Shown here in pieces: positions 30,012-43,232 of a DNA stretch of 64,000 nt. Under the pieces are notes generated by a model that saw only the letters and a list, made by a program, of their open reading frames with translations, was not told the DNA's origin and did no database searches. This stretch comes from Saccharum officinarum (lineage: Eukaryota > Streptophyta > Magnoliopsida > Poales > Poaceae): the NCBI GenBank assembly GCA_020631735.1, contig CM036168.1, forward strand, positions 94,220,932 to 94,284,931, given 5' to 3'. The number at the start of each line of letters is the position of its first letter. The first letter of the stretch is position 1. Both the position numbers and the translations under genes were made by a program.

Positions 30012-30062
30012 GTTAGTTTATTTTGTCTATTTTTTTGCGTAAAATTTCATATATGTCGCTAG

Positions 30063-33000
30063 TTTACTTTTGTGCAACATCGCACCTACGCTCAGGTAAG
30101 TGTGAGTTGTGAGAGCATGACTGTACAAACTGCGGTCTAGGAGAGAGCTAGTTTTGGTTACTGGATTATTTACATGTTACACACATGTATATATGAAGGT
30201 ACTTAATTGTGGGTGATCGAATAATTCGGGTAGTTTTGGTGCTACATATATATATATGGGGGTATATGTGCATGGGAGTACTTAGAATTTTACTTCTCTG
30301 CTTTCATTGTTAGCTATAGAATTATCTTAATATGATAATAAGAAAGTTATATACAACTTAATAAGCTTTACATAAAGTTAAGACTCAGCATCGTTGTGTC
30401 TCTAGAACTCCAGTTATGCATTTTTGAAGTTCTTGTCAGTTTTCTGTCCATATTGGTACAGATCTGAAACATTAGTAATTTTGGTCATGTTAAGCTATGA
30501 ATTAGTTTTTGGTATGAATAACTAAAGTGTAGTCATCTTCCTAAGATTTCTAGAAAGTCTAGGATCACCTTTGTGGGATGTCTACAACCTTAGTTATGGT
30601 TGAAACAAGTAACTGCTGTGCTGCTGTCCAGATTCTATGCACATGCTAAGTTACACACCTTAGCTAGCGTTTGTTTTGGACCAAACTTGTAGTTAGTTTG
30701 TGCTTGAGATAAATGCTTATTTTGGGTGAGCCATGTGCCTTGTATTGGTTGCTTAAGCCCATTTGTTTGAATTTTTGAAAATGACTGCTTGATTGTGATG
30801 TTGTATGTGTGTTTGTTATCTAGGTAGTGCCCTAGTTGTCACCTCGTTTGTCCTCGGTGAGCATACGAGTGTTGAATAGCTTTATCCTAGAACAACGTTC
30901 ACGTTATGTAATTGTATGGTTGTCTTCAATTAGGTTTTCTCTCTTAGGAGCCTGAGCCTATAGACTTGGTGGTTAGCCCTTGAATGTTTGTATCCATGCC
31001 TTTGCTTAATCGAAAGTCCAAAGTTTAGTTCTCCTATATGTTTGCATAAGCCACGGATGTTTTGCAACCCTTTTTATGAAGACCTTTATCGACTGACCAA
31101 CCAAGTTAACTTTTATCAATGCTAGCCTTTGACCATGGTTCGTACGTTGCCAATTGTGGAGACCGTACCCAAATCCATGTTGGACCTTCTGGTTACCTCT
31201 CCCAAAGGTTAGCTAGTATGACGTAGTGTATCTCTGCTATGGTCTCTAAATCGTGTGCTTGCAAATTCGTGCATCCACCTTATCAACTCAATCTATGACT
31301 GCGTATCGGTTTTTGCCTTGAAATTTGCTTAATTCGTCTCCCACCTTCCCAAGTCTCGGAATGTTCACCAGTCTTGATCTCATGTTGTTGCTCAACATGA
31401 TCGAATCTCCTGTTAATCTTTTATCTGGTACTCCCATCGGTGGATGCAAGTCATACGTAGAATTTAAGCAAGAGTCTCTTTCTCAGTTATCCTTGGCAAT
31501 TGCGTGATGTTCTCTTGTGCTATATTTTGATCTTCGGATAATTTTCGTGTTGATTCTAAACCTTGTGACTACCTTTGCTTGCTATCCCTTCTTGTATGGT
31601 GCTTACTCTTACAGCCCATTGGTGCCACTTGAAATTTCACTTTCGTTGTGCGTTTAGTAATGGTGTATGAGTAGCCGCTGATGGTGCCGCGACGAAACCA
31701 AGGGCCTCCTGTGGCTGTAGACACATGGCTGGCTGCTTGGCACGCGCTGGTATCACGGTTTCTAGTCATGATCCATTATGAAACGATAGTCAATGTGTTA
31801 TTTTCTCGTGTTCCTTTTCTTGATTATCTCTCCAAATCGTAGCGTAAGATCCATATCTTAGACCGAAAGTAGTGGAACTTCCTTCTAAAGTTGCTAAGAG
31901 GAAAATCTTTGAAGAATAGGTCACCGACATAAACATTAACAGACTGCAATAGGTGGTAGACAAGTGACTCTACGTAGTTATCCTAGTATTGATGAACAAC
32001 ATCTAGTAAGCAAGCATCTCATATCTATTGGATAAAAAGGACACACAACACTTAATGTTGGACAAGTTATCTGTGGGATGAGAATCGATTGTCGCATTAT
32101 GCATATGACTGGAGCTATCCAAGTCGCAATCTTGGGTGCATAATGACCATACAACCGAAATCAACCATCTCTAGAATAACTTCGTATTTGCTAACTTCAA
32201 TGGCAACCATCTGTTCTGCATCAACCACAGTTATTGTGGTCAAGAGTGAAGATTTGAAACTTTTTAGTGTTGAGAGACAACTGATTAGTTACCAATAGGA
32301 AGGTTAATCTCTAGATAGGTAACGACTCTTTGGTAGCTACGAAAGCTATGTCTTACAGAGCAATAACCAACAAGAAGTTAATCTGCTAGCCAACAACTTG
32401 AGTGATATTCTATCTTCTAGAGCCATTGTGATCAAGTCAATTCCGTCTTGGACACTCACACAAATAGTGCAAGGTGTTCAATCAGCTGCGGTGAAGAATT
32501 AGAGAAATGCATGCCCTAGTTTCGATCAACATCCTTGTGCCCTTAGGTGCCACAAACGGTTTGTGCATAACTTTATTGGACAAAGTGTTGAGGAATATTC
32601 GAAAGCAATCTGAGAAGTGTCAAACAACAGATTTCTCATCTTAGAGCTGTTGTATGACCCTAAAGAGAAAGTCTCATGGTGAAAGGTTGGCCTGACAAAG
32701 TTGCTACGCTGCAAGTCAACTCAACTTACAGTGCAACTAAGTCACGAAGGAAAATTTTTACTCAATCGCTTGGTGGTAGACTACTCCCCGCAGTTAAGTG
32801 AATAATTACAACTTTTGTTGTCCTTAAGGCCTCGTTACATCTTTCTTTGGGAATTATTTTCGAATGATGACATACTTTGGTACCTTATACATGTCTTTAC
32901 CCAAGATGTTGCATCTGATTCAATCTAGATAACTGTTGTCATTGGATAAGAGAATCTTCTTAGGTAACATTTGACAGAAATACGAAGCCGACAGAGTCAG

Positions 33001-33651
33001 CTATCACATTCACTGACCCCTCGACAAACTCAGATAATACAGTGTTGTCATCAAAGAAAGAGAACTGCACACATGGAACCTCAAGTAGTTTTCCATTAGT
33101 TGGTGTCTAAATGAAGGAACATTTACGACCAACATAGACCCTGTCTATTGGTTAGTCAGTATCCTATAACCTCAGAGTATATTTGTCGTCTATGATCTCA
33201 CCCTTTTGGAAGGTTGTGCTCAAGCCATTTTGGTAGAGAACTGCTTTTCAAACTTCATGAACATAGAGTCATTTTAACGAGTATATTTTTGAAGATTTTG
33301 GTCTAGTGTAAAGTTCATACGGACTATGCTGTGCTCACTTAAGAATCAGATACTTGTTAGTGGTTCGCTCATGGACCAAACGATCTTCGCACATTGAGAA
33401 TGCAGTACTGTGCTATCTGGGATTAATCCCAAAGTAACAATGCTTCATGGAAGTCAATGAAGGTAATTCTTCAGACAAATTTTACCATAAAGAGTAGGTA
33501 TCATAAAGTGCCTTTGACCAAATTGTTCACCGATGTTGAAGCTTTATAGCTGAATGCTATAGCAGATGCTGAGAACTAGATAACGTGTCTCTCTTCTTTA
33601 AAAGATCTTCCATTCCGAATCTCGGGACGCGATTCTTTTAAGGGGGAGGGC
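30063..33651 (+). mobile_element. Degenerate internal region of a giant-LTR gypsy-type element
   Basis: No open frame longer than about 70 codons is present. The right end, CTCGGGACGCGATTCTTTTA then AGGGGGAGGGC (33640-33651), is a polypurine tract directly before an LTR. The segment around 31680-31800 (GCCGCGACG, GCACGCGCTGGTATCACGG, ATGATCCATTATG) resembles, in the same orientation relative to the LTR, the internal region of the complete minus-strand element (around 41860-41980), so the two belong to related non-autonomous families. The part nearest 30063-31300 resembles LTR-type sequence and may be the end of a 5' LTR; I could not set that boundary. Confidence 0.55.
33636..33651 (+). other. 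Polypurine tract before the giant 3' LTR
   Basis: TTTTAAGGGGGAGGGC precedes TATAACACCCCAGG (the expected TGTAACACCCC with one change), the standard arrangement of gypsy polypurine tract and 3' LTR start. Confidence 0.7.
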
Positions 33652-34860
33652 TATAACACCCCAGGTGTTTATCACCAATTAGGCAGTGGGTTTGAGCTCA
33701 AACATGATAGATTAGTGGAGATGACGATGCCAAATTCAAACCTATGGAAATAAACCCTAACCTAAACTTGGATATTGCACCCTTGCTTACATATAGGCTC
33801 AATTAAAAGATATATGCTTGGGTTTTGTTATCAAAGTATCTTCACATGTCTCACATCAATAACTATCTATATTGATCCCTAGAAAAGTTTCGTAAAGTTT
33901 GGAATTAAAAAGTCACATGAAATGATAAGTTATATGCTTGTTTGGATTATGACTAAAACCTGCCTTACATCCCATGGGAACTAGTGTTTGTGCAACATAC
34001 AATGCAACATGTGCAACACATCTTGGACACATGTGGAACAACCTAGTGGAACATGTGTAGCATGTATCTTGAAACAACCACATGAAATGACTATAGCATT
34101 TCACTTGAGTTCTATGTTTCAAGGCATGTGAGGCCTACACTTTTGTGCAACCTATGCATGGTGGGTATGTTTGGCCTCTACAACACCTTAACTACATTTA
34201 GGACACTCCATGGAACAATGTTCATGTTGATCATTTTGCCTAAATGTGCTTCTAAGTGATGGTTGACCATGTATGGACCCTAGAACCCTTTTGTTTGACC
34301 ATTTCAAAAGTGTGAACTAGAAGCTTTGCATGACTATGCACCCTTTAACAAAGTTGTAGGGAATTTTATAAAGAACAAACTTTGTTTAAGAGTCAAGTCA
34401 TGGAAATGTAGGGAACATGCTCAAACAGGGACCCCAAGTCAGTTTTGACCTGCTGTTTGGCACTTAGCCAATTTGGCTAAGTCTGGACTGTACAACAGTT
34501 TCAAGTAGCTTACTTTGGAGCACTCTACCTCCCAAACTAGGCAGAACCAGCTCTAGCTCATATTGGCAATATTGTAGTGCTCACATAGCTCTATGATTTT
34601 GTCAACAACACTATGACCTAATTCCCACTAGTACAAGAGCTATAGAGCCTCAAAGATCGTGTTTCAGTTGGGTTCCTACTGAAACTGAAATTTCAGTTTC
34701 GTGTGCTCGACTTTGGAGCTCTGTATATTGTGATCTAAGCTGAACCAGCTCAAGGTCCTTTAATAAAAGTTGAAGATTAGGTTGTGTACAACAAACTTTA
34801 TTTTTGGAGCATACCCTAGTTCAGCTTGTAAATGAGTCTAATTGGAGCTCGAACTTCGAA

Positions 34861-36827
34861 TCTGCTGCTGTTTCAGGCTTCAAAATAATTCTAAGTCTGG
34901 AAATCAATGTCTTTAGATTGGCGTGCCGCGTTCTCATGATTTTGATAAGAAACTCGACTTGCTTCCAAAATAAAGTTTGTAGCTAATGGCATGAAGGAGA
35001 GCATGTCGAAGGTTGGTTTAAGTTTGACCACGTTTGACTTAGTAATTAGAGTCCCAACCAAGTGGAGCTTAAACGTCACTAAGTCACTGATAGTGTCAAA
35101 TTTAGGGTTAATTATCTCTTAACCGGTTGCTCTAATGACCATAGTCACTACATAGATTTTGTAGAGTATCTTGTGGGCTTCGAACTTCATGTTGGGCCCA
35201 AGACCTAGTTCGGCCTAGAACCGGCCCAAAATCGGCCTCCAAGACGAGCACAGAGACGCCTGCCACGTGCTCGACGTTTTGTCCTCGTGGCGACCATGCA
35301 GCAGGGCGCCCCCGCCATGGCTGGACACGCGCCCTTGCCTCTCCACGCGCCCTACGCCCTTCTGCCGAGGTAGAACAGCACCTGAGCGCCATCCCATCCC
35401 TCTCGCTCTCCCTGACCATTCTTTCTCACTGCACTATCGCGCAGAGCACGCGTCCGCCATGGACAGCCAGCCGAGCTCCATGGCCGTCATCCAATTAGCT
35501 CCTCCATTCCTTCCCCATCTCAGTCGGGTATCGCTGCACCTCCACCGCCAACCACTGCCCCCGGCGCGCCCTTCTACAGGCCTCGTTCGCTGCCGACGAA
35601 CGCCGCCTCCGGAGCCACCGTGAGCAGCACCGCCGGCGTTCGTGGGCCGGCCACCCTGCGCCATCACGGGACGAGCTAGGACTGCTTGGGGGTGCGCGCA
35701 GGCCAGGGCATCGCCATGGCCCGCCGCTCGCCGCCGGCGCCGCCCTGCTGCCGGACGGCCGAGCCGTCCCTGCTCTGCGACCAGAGGAAGAAGAAGACGT
35801 TCGGTTGTCTCTGTGAAGAAGAACATGGTTGTCCCTATGACGAGTGGGCCCCACCTAAAAGAGCAATACCACATCAAATCTACAGATTTTCTTTTATCTT
35901 GTAAAATCTATATCTCATATTTGGTAGCTCCAAAAATTGTGCAATTTGTTTTGTTGGAATTCTTGTGAAGTGCTCTGCATGTTAGGGTAATCGGTTGTGC
36001 CATGCATCCATGTGTTTGTGCTGTAGAAATTCATTAGTGAAAAGTGGTTTTGAAAATGGATTAACTTGCTTTCATCAATATCTGGAGTTTTAGAAGTCCA
36101 AAATTAGTGATTCCAATTTTGTTGGTCTTTTAGTAATATGCACTATCTAAGAAAAATATAAAACTTATAGGTTGCTTCCGGGTCTCAGGATGTTTTACCT
36201 AGATCTTGTTAAATGGAAAATAAATGCTTGTTTTCCTTGTTATTTTTATATCTTGAGTTTTGATGCTCCAATTGACGTGAAAATTTTATGGTAGGATTGT
36301 CATGCTATGGATGTACTTTGGTATAAATTTCATGGTCATTGCTTACTGTATGCTCAAGTTATTGATTTAACTTGTTTATAGCTTGATAAATAGCTTATAA
36401 ATAATAAAATAGAAAATGTTGTTCTATTACCTTAGTATGATGTTTCTCTATCATATTGATTCATAATATGGCCTTGTGTTCACAGAAAATATTGAGTTTT
36501 AGGTTTAATTTGCTCTTACATGAATTATTGCAATAGCTATTTGTCTTTTTCATAGAGGTTGATATACTTATCTAAATGGCTTGAAATTTGTACAGTAGAC
36601 TTTTGAGAGCATTTGTAGACCCCTGTAATTTTGGTAGAATTTATTGAGCATCTTTATGATGTGATCATAATTCCACCTAATTATCTAAATAAATTAAGAA
36701 AATGTATTAAAAGAATTTATTTAGTAATTGACACTATGTTTTCTGGTGTTCATTAGTCATGTATGAAATGTTGGTAAAGTTGGTTTTGTCCAATTATATG
36801 TTTGCAACAAAAGTTAACAATTATATG
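34861..36827 (+). repeat. Tandem duplication inside the giant LTR, copy A (keeps the empty site)
   Basis: It begins TCTGCTGCTGTTTCAGGC and ends GTTAACAATTATATG, and is repeated from 36828 with scattered single-base differences. Copy A contains AAGACCTAGTTCGGCCTAG (near 35202), the uninterrupted version of the site where the 10.2-kb element inserted in copy B. Confidence 0.9.
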
Positions 36828-37177
36828 TCTGCTGCTGTTTCAGGCTTCAAAATAATTCTAAGTCTGGAAATCAATGTCTTTAGATTGGCGTGCCACGTTC
36901 TCATGATTTTGATAAGAAACTTAACTTGCTTCCAAAATAAAGTTTGTAGCTAATGGCATGATGGAGAGCATGTCGAAGGTTGGTTTAAGTTTGACCACGT
37001 TTGACTTAGTAATTAGAGTCCCAACCAAGTGGAGCTTAAACGTCACTAAGTCGCTGACAGTGTCAAATTTAGGGTTAATTATCTCTTAACCGGTTGCTCT
37101 AATGACCATAGTCACTACATAGATTTTGTAGAGTATCTTGTGGGCTTCGAACTTCATGTTGGGCCTAAGACCTAGTT

Positions 37178-40100
37178 TGTAGTAGAACCTCCTAAATTAT
37201 ATGGCCCACATGCACATGTCATTGTCCCTAAGACCTCTGACGACTATGCATGTACACCAGATAACCTAAGAAGATCTGTCGGGTGCCCTCACAGGACCTC
37301 GATTCAACTACGTTTAACAACTCATACCAGGATCAACAAAGGAGTAACTACAACATTAGAACATTTGTACAAAACGTTACATCAGAGTGCAGAAGAATAA
37401 TAACAATAAATTTACAAATCATGATTAAGTTAACTTTTTACAAACTTAACTTGTATTGCGGAAGTCGAGTAGAACTACAGAAGACAACTTAGGTAGAACA
37501 CCTAAGTTAGGATAGGACAATCAAATCATGTCAAGCCCACTGACATGACCTAATTAGCAGCACCAGTTAGCACCTGCAACAGGGGTTAACAAACCCCGAG
37601 TACTTGAGGGTACTCAACAAGATTTACCCGACTAAAGAAAAGATGCCAAGGGCATGCTAGCTTTAGGAAATCAAGGTACGGGTATTCAAGAATCAAAATT
37701 TTCTTTTGCAGAAAAGCTTACTAAAGTGAGTCCTTACCTTCAAAGTTTTACTTTTACCATTGATGGTTCATTAACCAATTCTAAGTGATCCTAATCTAGA
37801 TCAAAGTAATTATCATCAAAACCTTTCTCATTCTTTCTTTCAATTCCAGTTCTTAACTACGATGCAAGTAAGGTGATCAAGTCTCCATAACCGAGGAGCA
37901 ACGACGATTCAAACCGATTATACCCAGCTGGGGATCCCTAACCTCACGACATATGTAGAACCGAATCTTGCATATATCAACCCTTATTTAGATCTCCCAA
38001 AACCAGAACATGTCCATCGCCACCCGAGAGTACAGTACTCCTTGAACCCGGCCTGATTCTAGCCCCGAGGGTACACGCTACTCCCACCATCTCTCCACTC
38101 CTAGTGCGAGGTTAGACGTTCTCGTAATGGAATCACCAACATTTTGGGCTTACCCAAGGCATGAGGCTAGTTGGAAAGTCTCGAACACAACAGGCTTACA
38201 ACGAACGGACCTTAACTGACAAGGCGGAAACACTACATTGAGACTCCTTTCCCAATGCATGTTAGCAGTGGCCAAACCACCCGCCCGATCTTTCAAGTTC
38301 ATTCTCATATTTCAATATTCATTCAATATGCCGTCATGGCTATATAAACATTGCATTTAAAAGCTTAACTTCTAAGCATAGCGAAGCATACTACGCATTT
38401 TTCGTAAAACAGGTATCAAGGTTGATATCACAATAATCAAGGATGATAATGCAGCAATTAGGTTATCACTCAACTCCTAATTACTTAATGCAGTAAACCA
38501 TAATATAAATAATAAAATATTTGTAAAATTCAAGGTAGGGTTTAAATGCACCGGGGCTTGCCTGCGTTGCAGCGGTGGTTAGTTCTTGTAGAAGTCAAGT
38601 TTGACACCAACACCTCGAGTGTATCACCTTCTCCGAAGCTTGATCGACATGATCCAAAACACTCTCGTATGCACTACACGTATACAAATGATGCGAGATT
38701 TAATATGATGGAATGCATGCCATGATGCATGACGCATGATGATGAATAAGGCATAGCATACAAGAGACATTTAGAAAGGATAAACATCAGTTATCTACTT
38801 GAGTACAACTTTCCTTCGCGGTACAGTTGCAAGCTAACAAGGTTAATTTAAAGGTTAACTAACCATAACTTTGTTTTTACCCAAGAGGTTGCATCTAATA
38901 ACAAGTAATCTTACCACAAGACCACTAAATAGTAACATAAATAAGTTATTAACTACTAAAGACCTAAGTTAATGACACTAACTATCATTCACAAATCCTA
39001 GTTAACAAGTCAATCATAACTTAAGCAATTAATTAAAGTGCCAAGGGTCATTACATGTTAATGACCCAAGGTCATCACTCAATCCCAAAAGAGCACACAA
39101 CACTTAAAGTTATTGATTTAACATTTAATTACTATTTAATTAATTAGGGCATAATTAATAGTTGATCAAACTTTACCTAAACAAGCTCAAACTTTTTCTA
39201 TATATTAAGAATGACTTAAAACAGTGTCACAATAAATTTCATCATTTTTGGATTAACAAATTAATTATTAAAATTCATGGAAGTTGCATTTAATTTTTAT
39301 TGGAACTAATTAAATCTACTGCACAAAGTAATCAAATTTAGGGTTTAACATTTTTCCTAGATAGTTTGCACATTGAGAAGCTTACCCAAAAATTTTCAGA
39401 AATTTTGGAACTCTACACAATTTTTAATGAAATAAACAAATAGTATCACTATTCAAAATTTTGAAAAAGAAAAACAAAAACCGAACTCGGCCCACTGAGC
39501 GGCCCGCTCGCGCGCCCCGCACTCGCTCGAGCGGCTCAGCACCGCGGCCCAGCCCGCGCGCGCTCACTCTCCCGTTCTCTCTCACTGATAGGTCGACCCC
39601 GCCTGTCATCGCCTACCTCCCGTGTCTCGCTCACTCCCGCGTGCTCACTCACCTCCGCGCGGTGGCCGGCCGGTGACCGGGGCTTCGGTCGACCAACTGA
39701 CCCGACCAACACCAACTACACCTTTCCACGACTCCGTTTTACTAATTTGCCCCACGGTTCGAGCTCCGGTGACACTTCACCGACGACGGTGGCGGCTCGG
39801 CAACTATGGTGACCGACGACTCGACGACACAAAGGTGCAAAGCTTAAACTAACTAGCCAGGGAGCATCAGGGGCGTACCACGATCATAGAGGCGTGATCA
39901 GTTGAAGAGGAGAAGCACTGGAGACGGCTGGCCACGGTGGCGGGGCTCAACCGGGACGGCGGCGACCCGAGGTGGAAGACGACGGTTCCCCGGCGATCCT
40001 GAGCGGTAGCATCTACACCAAGAGGCGCAACAGGTTCGCAAGGTGATGGCGAAGTGATTGGCGAGATGGAGATGGATGCGGTGAAGCAGGGAGGGTGAAT

Positions 40101-41296
40101 TTGGCTGGAGAAATGAGGACGGTGGCGGCGGCGATGGTGAAACCGGACAGCGACAGTGGCGGTGTCGGTCCTTTTATAGCGCTGTGAAGCAAAGGAAGCA
40201 GCTGGAGAGCACGAAGTGGTCCCTGTGGTCGCGGTTGCAGGATGGAAGGCCGTGGAAGCGGCCAGCGCGACGTCGGCGGCTCGCCGGCGCCCATGCCGCG
40301 CGCTGCCGGTGTGTGATTCGCCGGTGCACTGTAGCTGTCCCCCCCCAAATTTAAATTTTCGAACTGTTTTCTCAAATTACTCTCAAATTCATTTGGAAAC
40401 TTGAAAAACTTCCAATATATGAAATCTTCAAAATTTCAAGCTCTACAAGTTTTGTATTGAACACTTTTTCAAATTCTAACTGGATTTTGAAATTTGAGTT
40501 TAAATTCAAAAGGGGACACATTTTGGGATTTGGTAATTTAGAAATTACTTTGGATTTTATACTGAAACTTCAAAATCTCCAAACACCAAAGTTGTATATC
40601 TTGACCAGACCTACAACTTTGCTGTTCAAAACATTTTCAAATTTTGCCTCCATTTTGAAATCTTAGTTTGGGGACAAAAAATGAGTTAAATCTGAAATTT
40701 GTTTATTTTCAAAATTGCTCCACATTTTACACTAAAACTTTGAAAACTCAAAACACCAAAGTTGTAGCCCTTGAAAAGTTCTACAAACTTGGTTTTAAAC
40801 TTTTTCCCAAATTTTGCTTAGATTTTGAATTATTTCAAAAGGGGTAACACAGGGTTTTGAATTCATTTGATTACTCTTTTTAACTAAAACATGATTAATT
40901 ATTTAACACTAATAAAACATTATTTCATGTGATAGGCAAAATAGCATAAACACATATAAAGCATTTATTATTAAAAGCAACATAACAATTTACTATTGAA
41001 ACCTTATTAAGTAACATGTGAAACATTTAAATGAAACATATGAAACATTTTATTAACAACCTCTGAAATATGTGAACCAGGGCATATTCATAACATATAA
41101 AACACTTGTTTAATGCGACACATGAACCTCACATGGGAAACATTGCGTCAATAACACATGTAACATATGCAACATATGCAACCTGACTAAAGTAACATGT
41201 GCAAATGAATGTATTTATGGCATGTCATTTGATGTTTATGCTTGATGATGCTTCATAATCAAGTTTTAATTGTTTCTTAACATCTAGGATGTTACA
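37178..41296 (-). repeat. 3' LTR of the 10.2-kb element
   Basis: At 4,119 bases it is unusually long. It is AT-rich at both ends with a GC-rich core (39480-40330) around a TATA box. Open frames in the core (e.g. 40013-40375 minus) span the TATA box and are not supported as genes. Confidence 0.92.
40170..40179 (-). promoter_or_regulatory. TATA box in the 3' LTR
   Basis: On the minus strand GCGCTATAAAAGGACCGACA is a canonical TATA context at the start of the GC-rich transcribed part of the LTR. The same sequence is at 46240-46249 in the other LTR. Confidence 0.7.
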
Positions 41297-41312
41297 CTAT
41301 CCCCCTTAAAGA
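41297..41312 (-). other. Polypurine tract of the 10.2-kb element
   Basis: On the minus strand CTTTAAGGGGGATAG sits immediately before the TGTAACATCC start of the 3' LTR. Confidence 0.85.
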
Positions 41313-43218
41313 AATCTCGTCCTGAGATTTCAGGAACGACATAACCCGTGGGGTTAAGTAATGGAAAAGGAAATGTGTCAAGCACATTAATCTTGAGAAA
41401 GTTCGCAAAGTAACAAGGATTGGTTCAAGAATTACAACCGATTTCAAAATGATAATTGTAATTAACAAGGTATTTAGAGAAATCCAGGAGACATGGATTA
41501 CTCCCAAAAAGAAATTCCAAGAGAATCGAAAGTACGTCAACTGCAGACTATAATGAATCATGGTCATAGACCTTGCTATAGTAAATACCCCATATTCCCG
41601 TATAGTGATCAGCCATAGGGATTTTCAGGATACTTGCTATACCATTGTTACAGATCATGGTACCACTATAGGGCACAATTGGAGCAACTTCCAAGAAAGT
41701 AGGGTCTCCTATTGAAACGAAAATATTCACAGAAGAAATCAAGATTACAACCGCGATTTGATAATGGTTCCAACATCAAGGATTAAGATAATTCAAAAGA
41801 AGTATGGGCATGAATTCCCAAGACATATTGCAAATAGTGAGGGCATATTAGTCATGAGACTATAATGGTTCACGACCACAGGCCTCGATACCAGCGCGCA
41901 CCCAGCAGAAACCCGTGTGACCCAGGCACACAAGAGACTCTAGGTTCCGACGCGGCACCGTGGTCACGGAACGTGGCACCACTATAGGGCACAACAGCGA
42001 TAACCCTCGTCTCACAATATTGAGAATATAACCGAGATCAGAAGTTGGTCACAATCACAAGGCGTATAGGGACTCAAAAAAGACAACTTTGAATCCCTAA
42101 GGAGCGTCTAGAGAATGAAAACACCCTAATTTTGGACTATAAGGAATCATGATCATAGACCCTGATAATAGCAAGTGTCCGGTATTTCCTTATGGTAGCA
42201 AGTCACAAGAAACTCCATGATACAACGATGTTCCATTGTCACTGATCATGGTACCAGCATAGGGCACAACTGTAGTAACTCGTTTGATAATGTCAGTATT
42301 ATAACCAAGATCAGAGATTGGTTATAATAACAAAGGATCTGGAGAGGTTAGAATTCTCCGATGAATGTCCAACGAGTGAAAACACATTAATTGTGAGCTA
42401 TAATGGTTCAGGAGCACCGACTACGGTACCAGTGCATATTCTGGTGGAACTCATGTGGTCATGAATCACAGAGTATCTAGGTTTAACACAGCACCATAGT
42501 CACGGGTCGAGGCACCACTATAAAGCACAACTAAAGTAACTCTCGTCAAACACATGTAAGTGATCAATATCAAAGTAATAGCATGTGTCAGGATGGAAGA
42601 AATCAAGACGTGACACATGCATACATTGAGAAGTCAATGCAAGGAGTAGTCCTAGGTTTTACATGGAGTCGACATGGTAAATAAAGTGCATCCAGAAGTT
42701 CCCCAAAGATTAGGAACTTGTGGAGCAGGGATCATCAAAGGACTAATAGAACCTGGTACAGGACGAGATTCATCAATAGAACAGTTATAACGAATAATAA
42801 CTGCTCCTCGAATATAAGGAGGGAAATTTTAATCATTATTTTATTCTCATTTTATGCATGATATGAGATATGCTCATCCTATACGTCTTCTCAACGTCAG
42901 GAGTACTTCATCTTCATCATGTTAGTAGATTGTAGGACTTTACTTATACACTATCTTCATTGCACAAAACGGATTTTCAACAGGTACTTCAGTAGAGCTT
43001 TATCGGTGAAGTTGACTCTTCTCTTGACCTTCCAAAGTCGAGTTGACGAACTTCTTGAAGCCTTTTTACTTGAGTCATCAGAAATTCTTCATGAAGTCTT
43101 CCAGCAAGCAAGAAAATAGATAGAAGTCCATTTTTAGCTTGTTATCTTCAAAAACTTTTATATTGTAAATTCATTTTGAAGTTTTCAAATGTAATGTTGT
43201 AGTTGATCCATTGTATGA
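41313..43218 (-). other. Internal region without coding capacity, imperfect ~260-320-base repeats
   Basis: Four copies of the phrase ACCACTATAGGGCACAA (or near variants) occur at about 41662, 41978, 42253 and 42515, each following GATCATGG or GTCACGG and followed by GTAACTC or a variant. No frame exceeds about 90 codons. The spacing suggests the non-coding interior was built by repeated duplication. It shares words with the internal region at 31600-31800. Confidence 0.7.
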
Positions 43219-43230
43219 GCTCTGATACCA
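43219..43230 (-). other. Primer binding site (initiator-Met tRNA type)
   Basis: On the minus strand TGGTATCAGAGC follows the LTR end CTGCTACA with two bases (GG) between. This 12-mer is the standard plant retrotransposon primer site complementary to initiator tRNA-Met. Confidence 0.93.
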
Positions 43231-43232
43231 CC

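Noticed and set aside
31740..31765. A primer binding site (GCTGGTATCACGG)
   Set aside because: It shares only TGGTATCA with the initiator-Met site, and a similar phrase occurs inside the internal region of the complete element, away from its true primer site.
35132..35968. Several overlapping 100-147-codon frames, repeated at 47353-48126
   Set aside because: Both copies lie in the duplicated GC-rich part of the giant LTR, with frames on both strands and no recognisable protein, so they are likely leader/promoter sequence.
40013..40375. 120-codon minus frame, repeated at 46083-46442
   Set aside because: It spans the LTR TATA box, so a transcript starting there could not include its start.
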